Of a DNA stretch of 64,000 nucleotides, positions 58,253-64,000 are shown in pieces. Location of the stretch: assembly GCA_014871385.1 (NCBI GenBank), contig CM026426.1:41993613-42057612 (forward strand), in the 5' to 3' direction. The position numbers were made by a program, and so were the translations under genes. The notes below the pieces were generated by a model. The model ran no database searches. It was given only the letters and a program-made list of their open reading frames with translations, and had not been told where the DNA came from. The DNA comes from Ceratodon purpureus (Eukaryota; Streptophyta; Bryopsida; Pseudoditrichales; Ditrichaceae). How positions within the stretch are numbered: position 1 is the stretch's first letter; every line of letters begins with the position of its first letter.

Positions 58253-60456
58253 ATTCGTGGATCCATTCTCTTAGCTCCATTTCAGACGTCAGTATGGACC
58301 TTCTTCTGCTCTATGACTGTGCTTAGTCACAATAAACAAATAATTGACTATTGAAAATCGCTATATGAACAAGTTCAGTGACTACTTGCCTTCGCTCTCT
58401 ATGACTGCACTTAGTCAAAATAAACAAACAGTTGTCTCTTGTATAACGCTATGTAATCAAGTTATGTGACTAACTATTGTCATGTGAACCAGAACTATGA
58501 CTCCATTACAGTATAATTCGCAGTGACGAAATTACTATCTGTACAAATGTTCCATCTCTGCTTCTCTGAAAGCCGTAGAGGATGCAATTCACACACCAGC
58601 AAAATAACTTCCCCACATACCTTGTTGTACTTGTTCTTGTATTTATAAATGTGAGGTCTTCTGATTGACCGCCTTCTCCTCTCTGTGAAGAACACGAACC
58701 CCTAGCCTGCGATTCGCATTTGACTCTGCAATAGTCAAGTTCTGCTCCATTGGTAATGGATCCAGCTCTGTTCACAGGAGAGAAGCCAATCCATGAAGTT
58801 AAAAGGGTAGCTCAAAAATTCATAAAACTTGGTACAGTTCTGTGTAAGAGCAGATCTCATCTAGGCTAATCTGTTCACCACCTTTGGTACTAGCAATGCA
58901 GTTTCGTTGAGTTAAAACGGGATAACATTTAATGAGTTCATGACCTCTATACATAGAGCGCAGCCGGGTTTTTATTTCACGTAAGTCTTAGAAATGCATT
59001 TTACCGCAGTGATAGACGACCAAATTCAGGACTAGGACTAGTCATTGTCCAGTCAAAGAAGAGAAAACTATGACTACGGAAGGTAGAATACGACCGAATT
59101 TATGACTAGGACTGGTCATTCTCCAGTCACATGAGAGGAAACTATGACTACGGAAGATGAATATAGAATTCGAGAGGGGATGAGCTCCCCTCATTTTCTG
59201 CTGGCACATGGGATAACATTGACAGTCAGCCATATCTGAGTTGTACCTGAACTATGCTGTACGAGGTCCATACATATATCTGCCACTCAATATTAGGAAA
59301 TATAGACTAGTAGCGATAAGGAGTTTACGGTCTGTCTAACACCTGTTATCCCCGAAGACTTTAATTATAAACAAGAGATGCTGAACAACAAACGCTGCAA
59401 ATCCATTGCCACGCCAGATTCTAGTTGTTCAGGAGTCAGAGACGAGTCAGTGACATAAACTACAACTCAGGAATTAATGATGTATACCCTTCGTCAATTA
59501 TGTCATATAAGGCAATAGTTCTAAATTATTTTGGACTCTTACATCCAATACCAAAGTGTATCCTAGGTGGCCCCCTTACTACCTTGTAAATCTTTGCAGC
59601 CGCTTCTGCAAATTGTTGAGTGCCTTCTGGCAAAACCATGGTGTTGATGACAAAGTGTCCTATCTCCTCTTCGAAGATCTCGGTCTGCACACTTTGAGCA
59701 TGAGAATTCTGTTAATATCCACTTTCCATGCCCACAAATTCAGATGCACTGATAGACACCCATAGAGCATGAGATCCATCCGAAGACCGCATGGAAGAAT
59801 GAACTCACCACTTGTAACCGGGTAAGTCTCTTATCATCCCAGGGTGGGGGGGGGGGGGGTGTCATCCCATGAATTCACCTTCTGCTCCACTGGTAATTGA
59901 TGCCTGCAGCTCTGTTCTTAGCAGAGAAGCGAATCCATGAAGTTAGAAAGGTATCTCAAAAACTCCTAAAATTTGTTTCAATTTTGTAACAGCAGACTTC
60001 ACCTAGGTTAATATGATCACAAGCGTCGATACTACCAATGTAGGTTCATTGAGTTCGAACAGATAATTTAAACATAATTAAATTCAACCAGAACGATACT
60101 GTAGGCCAATCCAGTGCTATGATGGTTTTCGCGAATCGATGACTGGCAAAAGTCATTGTTCACCCGACGAATGCGGAAATTCTGACTAAGCAAGGTAGAA
60201 TATGACCACGACAGTGACATGGTGACCATTTTCAGTCACCTATAACTCCGCCTTCAGAGTAGATGATCAGAAGTCCCAACGAATCAATGCACAGGTGATT
60301 TTGGCGGCGTCGAAACCATGATTGGGAGGCTTTCGCGAATTGAAGTGGGAAGTAATTGAGGGGAGGGTGGCGGCGGGATGTACCTACCACCAGGAATGGC
60401 GATTCCTCCGAGCTCTGCTTGGTGGTTCTCCTTCACAGCTTCCCTTCCGCTCTGCG
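58253..60456. other. Right flank of CACTA element, no gene
   Basis: Contains a near-duplicate pair at about 59030-59155 (GACTAGGACTRGTCATT...ACTATGACTACGGAAG), a second pair CTGCTCCATTGGTAAT...TCCATGAAGTTA (58740 and 59885 regions) and a G-run at 59847-59859. Confidence 0.6.
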
Positions 60457-63400
60457 ATGGAGCTGCGCTCTCGGAAAGCAGTGCCTTCGGCGGCTGAGGA
60501 TGATAGCACCTCCTCCGACACAAGCGGGACGAGTACCTCGGGAGACGCTACTTCGAAAGAAGGGTTTGGTGGGGGCGAGGGGGCCCAGGTTCCGGATTAT
60601 AAGAGGCAGCGGCAGGAAAACATCAAGAGGAATGCGGAGAAGCTTGCGGAGCTGGGAATTGAGATCCTGGCTGGGGCTCTGAAGTCTACTTTGACAGTCC
60701 CCCCGAACGCGGTGGAAGGAGAGGCGAATACCAAGAGCAAGAAGGCTACGCGGAACCCCGGCGCCAATAGCCTCGAGAAGTGTCAGGGCAGCGTGCAGTA
60801 CTTAAACCCTGAACCCTAACTTAAGGCCTCACTTTTGACTTTCAGCCTGCTCCCAAAGATCGCATGTGTAGCTCTCTTGAAATAGTCTCTCACACCCCTG
60901 CAGTTTCCGTTTACTGACTTCGTGATCTTCCTCTGCTCTTCAGACAGGATGCCAAGAGTTTGGGTAATCGGGCTGTGCGCAGGCGTAGTGAGCGTCTGAA
61001 GAACCTGCCGCCGACACCCCAGAGGAGTACGCGTTTGGCGAAGGCCACAAATCGAGCCCCGGACCCAGAGGGCAGTACCTCCGCGGAGTGGCAAAGCGAG
61101 GACGAGAGTAGCGCAAGCTCTACTGAACTCGCCAGCGACGACTCCCGTGGCGATGGCGAAGTTCAGACCTCCGCATTAGGGCTCCGAGGGGGCGAACGCG
61201 TTGCAATCTGTCTTCAGGTAAGTCCCCTCGGTACTCGGTTTTCTCCATCTCGGTGTGGCACATTGTTCAGACCCGGTTTAGCTCCGCATTCTGTTCGTAT
61301 CTGATTCTGGCGTTTTTGGGACCGTGTTGTGGCGGTTGAGGGATTGACTTTGTGCCACGGTATTGTTCTGGTATGTTCTCACCGATCAATCCTGCTCTGA
61401 TGCGATTTTCTCAATGTTGTGTCTGGCGTGTGGAATGGGTTCTCGTGTTCTGTAGAGCTTTGTTTTCTGCAACGTCTCGTTGCGTGTCCTTGCGGTGTGT
61501 AATTGGAGTTCATAGAATTCCAGGTGTGCTGATTCATTGAAGAGGCAGCTGCTTCGTTTGTTTTTCTTCTGAGTTAGAATCACTATCCTTAGATTGTGTT
61601 TTTTTTATTGTCAAGTAGTGGATTGATAGGAATCTCTTTGTCATGTTTGAATTTCTGTTAGTTTGGGCTGTTTGCAGTGTCTCGCACATTCTCTCCACTT
61701 CTCTATCTCCCTCACCTTCTATTTTTCCCCTCTTTCATTCGTAATGTTCTTATTTTCTTCTTTCCCTCTCAATCAGTTTGGGCTGTTTCAGCTGCTGCGC
61801 ACATAGTCTCCCCCTCTCTCTCTCTCCCTCACCTTCTATCTCTCTCTCTCCCTCACCTTCTATCTCTCCCTCTCCCTCACCTTCTATCTCTCCCTCTCCC
61901 TCACCTTCTATCTCTCCTTGTCTGTAATTTTTTTTTTTTTTTTTTTTGGTTTTTGTTATTCTGTTTCTGTCAGTCAGATTGGGCTGTTTCAACTCTCTCG
62001 CACTTGACTGCACATCCCGTACCCCCTCCCTCACCTTCTGTCTCTCCCTCTCCCTCACCTTCTATCTCTCCTTCTCTTTAATTTTTTTTTTTTTTTTTTT
62101 TTTGTTTTTGTTATTCTGTTTCTGCTGCGCAGATTGGGCTGTTTCAACTCTCTCGCACTTGACTGCACATCCCGTACCCCCTCCCTCACCTTCTATATCT
62201 CCCTCTCCCTCACCTTCTATCTCTCCTTCTCTTTAATTTTTTTTTTTTTTTGTTTTTGTTTTTGTTATTCTGTTTCTGTCAGTCAAATTGGGCTGTTTCA
62301 ACTCTCTCGCACATGACTGCACATCCCGTACCCCCTCCCTCACCTTCTATCTCTCCCTCTCCCTCACCTTCTATCTCTCCTTCTCTTTAAATTTTTTTTT
62401 TTTTTTTTTTGTTTTTGTTATTCTGTTTCTGTCAGTCAGATTGGGCTGTTTCAACTCTCTCGCACATGACTGCACATCCCGTACCATTGCTCCGTCACCT
62501 TCTATCTCTCCCCTCTTTGACTCACTCCTTTTTTTTTTTTTCCTTTCCTCTCAATCAATTTGGGCTGTTTGAAGTCTGTCGCAGGTTATCTCCACCTCTC
62601 TCGTTCTCCCTCACCTTCTATGCCATCCACTCTTTCATTCACTTTTTTTTGTTTTTATTTTTATTTCTTCTTTTCCCATCTATTTGTTTGGACTGTCTGA
62701 ACTCCCCCGTGCATTCTCTCCACCTCTTTCCCTCTCCCTCACCTGAACTCTCTTTCGCCCTTTCGGTCGCTGCTTTTTCCTGTTTTAATTTCATTTCCTC
62801 GCATTCAGTGGACGCTGTTTGAACTCTTTCGCACGTGATTGCACATTCACTCCTTCTCCCTCACCTTCTATCTCTCCCCCCCTTTCATTCTTTTTTTTTT
62901 AATTTTCTTTTTCTGTCAATCACTTTGGGTTGTTCCTACTCTCTCGCACATTCTCTCCAGCTCTCTCGGTCTCCCTCACCTTCTATCTCTCCCCCTCTTT
63001 TATTCGTTGTTTTTTAATTGTTTTTTTCTTTTCGACTCAATCTGTTTGGGCTGATTTAACTCCCTTGCACATTCTCACCTCCTCTCTCGCTGTCCCTTAC
63101 GTTCATTCTCTCCCCCACTGTCACTCGCTGTTTTATATCTCTTTCTTTTCTTTTCCTCTCAAACATTGTGCATCTGTAACTCCTCTCTGGATTTCACAGG
63201 GGACAGGGCATTCAACCGAGCCAGCTGTGTGGGAGGTTCCGAAGAGAGGTCCTGGCGGTTCTACGATTCCAAGAAGCAGTGCAGCGACCAAACGCCCACC
63301 GCAAGCACCGCAACCTGAACCTTGCAAACGCTTCAAGATGTCGGAAGAAACTCTTTCAGAGGAGCCCTTCGATTACTGCAACGACCTTTCCGAAGATCCA

Positions 63401-64000
63401 CCGAAGATGGGAGGCAACACACTGCACACGCGTGGCATGGCTGCCATCAATCCCTGGCTTCCTCCTATCCATGCACTGGATTTGGAGATTGCGGAGAAGC
63501 AGCTGCAACTACTGCAGTGGAGGCGGGCGATGGAGTTGCAAGAGACAGGTGGGAACTCCTCGTATTCTCCATCAGGGATGACTGAGAGCTTTGGCCAGCC
63601 CTCATACGACTCCGTTGCGAAGTCCAGAAGACGGACCGTCTTAAGACAACAGCAGCCCCATCCAGTACCTTTTCAAGATCCAGGGGGGCCTCGAAAACAC
63701 CTTGTGGAGGTTGATCTAAGGGGACATCCGCAAGGACAGAGCAGGCCACTATGGCTAACTTGTCTTCGTGGTCATGCACAGGATATAGATTTCAGCGAGG
63801 ACAACTACAAGACTCTGAGCACTTCTATGCTGCTCGCTGTCAAGGAACGGGTGGACAACACGTTTGAATACCATGGTGGCCTCGGCTATGTCACAGAGGA
63901 GGCTTTCCACAGCATTTTGAAGGGCCAGTTGAAGGTGAGAAGATACCAGCTGAAGAAGCGCATGACTGAAGGGAAGGACAGGCCGAAGCACATCAGGGTA
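60457..64000 (+). CDS. Unassigned protein, three exons, open at the window end
   Basis: Exons 60457-60792, 60948-61217 and 63200 to the edge join in phase. The start ATG gives MELRSRKAVPSAAEDDSTSS. The N-terminal part is Ser/Thr- and charge-rich, with KRQRQENIKRNAEKLAELG and, across the first intron, RRSERLKNLPPTPQRSTRLA. The third exon is open for all its 800 bases. It has a Pro/Gln-rich part, LDLEIAEKQLQLLQWRRAME (helical), VDLRGHPQGQSRPLWL and FEYHGGLGYVTEEAFHSILK followed by KVRRYQLKKRM. The last block could be a DNA-binding or oligomerising domain like those of CACTA accessory (ptta/En/Spm-type) proteins; this is a weak inference. It lies directly beside the CACTA element on the opposite strand. 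Confidence 0.6.
61660..63175. repeat. Pyrimidine-rich repeats filling an intron
   Basis: About 11 units of 110-200 bp lie inside the intron 61218-63199. Each has TTGGGCTGTTT, CTCTCGCACA, CCCTCACCTTCTATCTCTCC, a T-run of 8-24 and often TTCTGTTTCTGTCAGTCAG. Unit starts (GGGCTGTTT or variant) are near 61665, 61780, 61980, 62138, 62289, 62442, 62563, 62688, 62813, 62926 and 63047. Confidence 0.88.

Larger units (their letters stand above)
52650..60250 (-). mobile_element. CACTA (En/Spm-type) DNA transposon, right end unresolved
   Basis: The left terminus reads CACTACAACAAATCCAGCCC at 52650, a typical CACTA start. Dense subterminal copies of AGTCA/TGACT and GACTAGTCA follow (52680-52800, 53690-53960), with more on the right side (55040-55170, 58300-58500, 59030-59210, 60140-60240). 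The transposase between them is on the minus strand. No matching TGTAGTG end was found; the right boundary is the last subterminal repeat, about 60,245. The end is lost, diverged or beyond a nested sequence. Confidence 0.75.

Noticed and set aside
61677-63054. Ser/Leu/Phe-rich frames in the pyrimidine repeats
   Set aside because: They are translations of the intronic CT/T repeats.

Overview
This is eukaryotic nuclear DNA. Genes are split by GT-AG introns, intergenic spacers are long and AT-rich, and transposable elements from several superfamilies dominate. The protein families point to the green-plant (streptophyte) lineage: a SUVR-type SET histone methyltransferase, a tnp2-type CACTA transposase, a MULE-like protein with a WRKY/GCM1-like zinc finger, a plant S1-like (SPH) secreted protein, and a gag-only plant-style LTR element. 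Repeat load and gene style would suit a charophyte or early land plant such as Chara, but the species cannot be proved from the sequence. No rRNA, tRNA or CRISPR array was recognised.

Layout. 0.1-8.9 kb: a DDE-transposase-like gene cut in two by a 6.9-kb LTR retrotransposon. The LTRs are nearly identical, the target duplication is 5 bp, and the element carries only gag-protease on the minus strand. 9.97-11.1 kb: a SUVR-like SET gene broken by a nonsense codon and a frameshift. 11.4-16.2 kb: a large coiled-coil/RING-like gene (minus). 16.3-19.1 kb: AT-rich spacer. 19.3-21.4 kb: MULE-like protein (minus). 21.9-28.4 kb: a multi-exon, decayed gene that appears to join a ParB-like domain to a bacterial-type N6/N4 DNA methyltransferase. 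Its introns hold an unusual array of palindromes with a 96-bp period. 29.1-30.6 kb: a second coiled-coil/RING gene. 31.2-33.2 kb: three small minus-strand genes, two of them SPH-like. 34.44-45.50 kb: an 11-kb unit with terminal inverted repeats, carrying a roughly 986-residue transposase whose C-terminal half resembles the RAG1/Transib layout, a third coiled-coil/RING gene, a convergent orphan gene, and at least 17 copies of GCTGNCAGC. 46.8-48.0 kb: decayed relative of the first retrotransposon. 48.1-51.5 kb: small unassigned genes. 52.65 to about 60.2 kb: CACTA element with a frameshifted tnp2 (minus). 60.46 kb to the end: a plus-strand gene still open at the window edge, whose long intron is built from pyrimidine-rich repeats.

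Three themes connect the window. (1) Three coiled-coil/RING-like paralogs lie within 32 kb, and one sits inside a transposon. (2) Chromatin and DNA-modification genes (SUVR-like, ParB-methyltransferase) are present but decayed. (3) Many reading frames carry isolated in-frame stop codons while homology continues on the other side. Two of these replace an expected tryptophan, which fits C-to-T decay of methylated DNA. All gene models are by eye, without transcripts or database searches.
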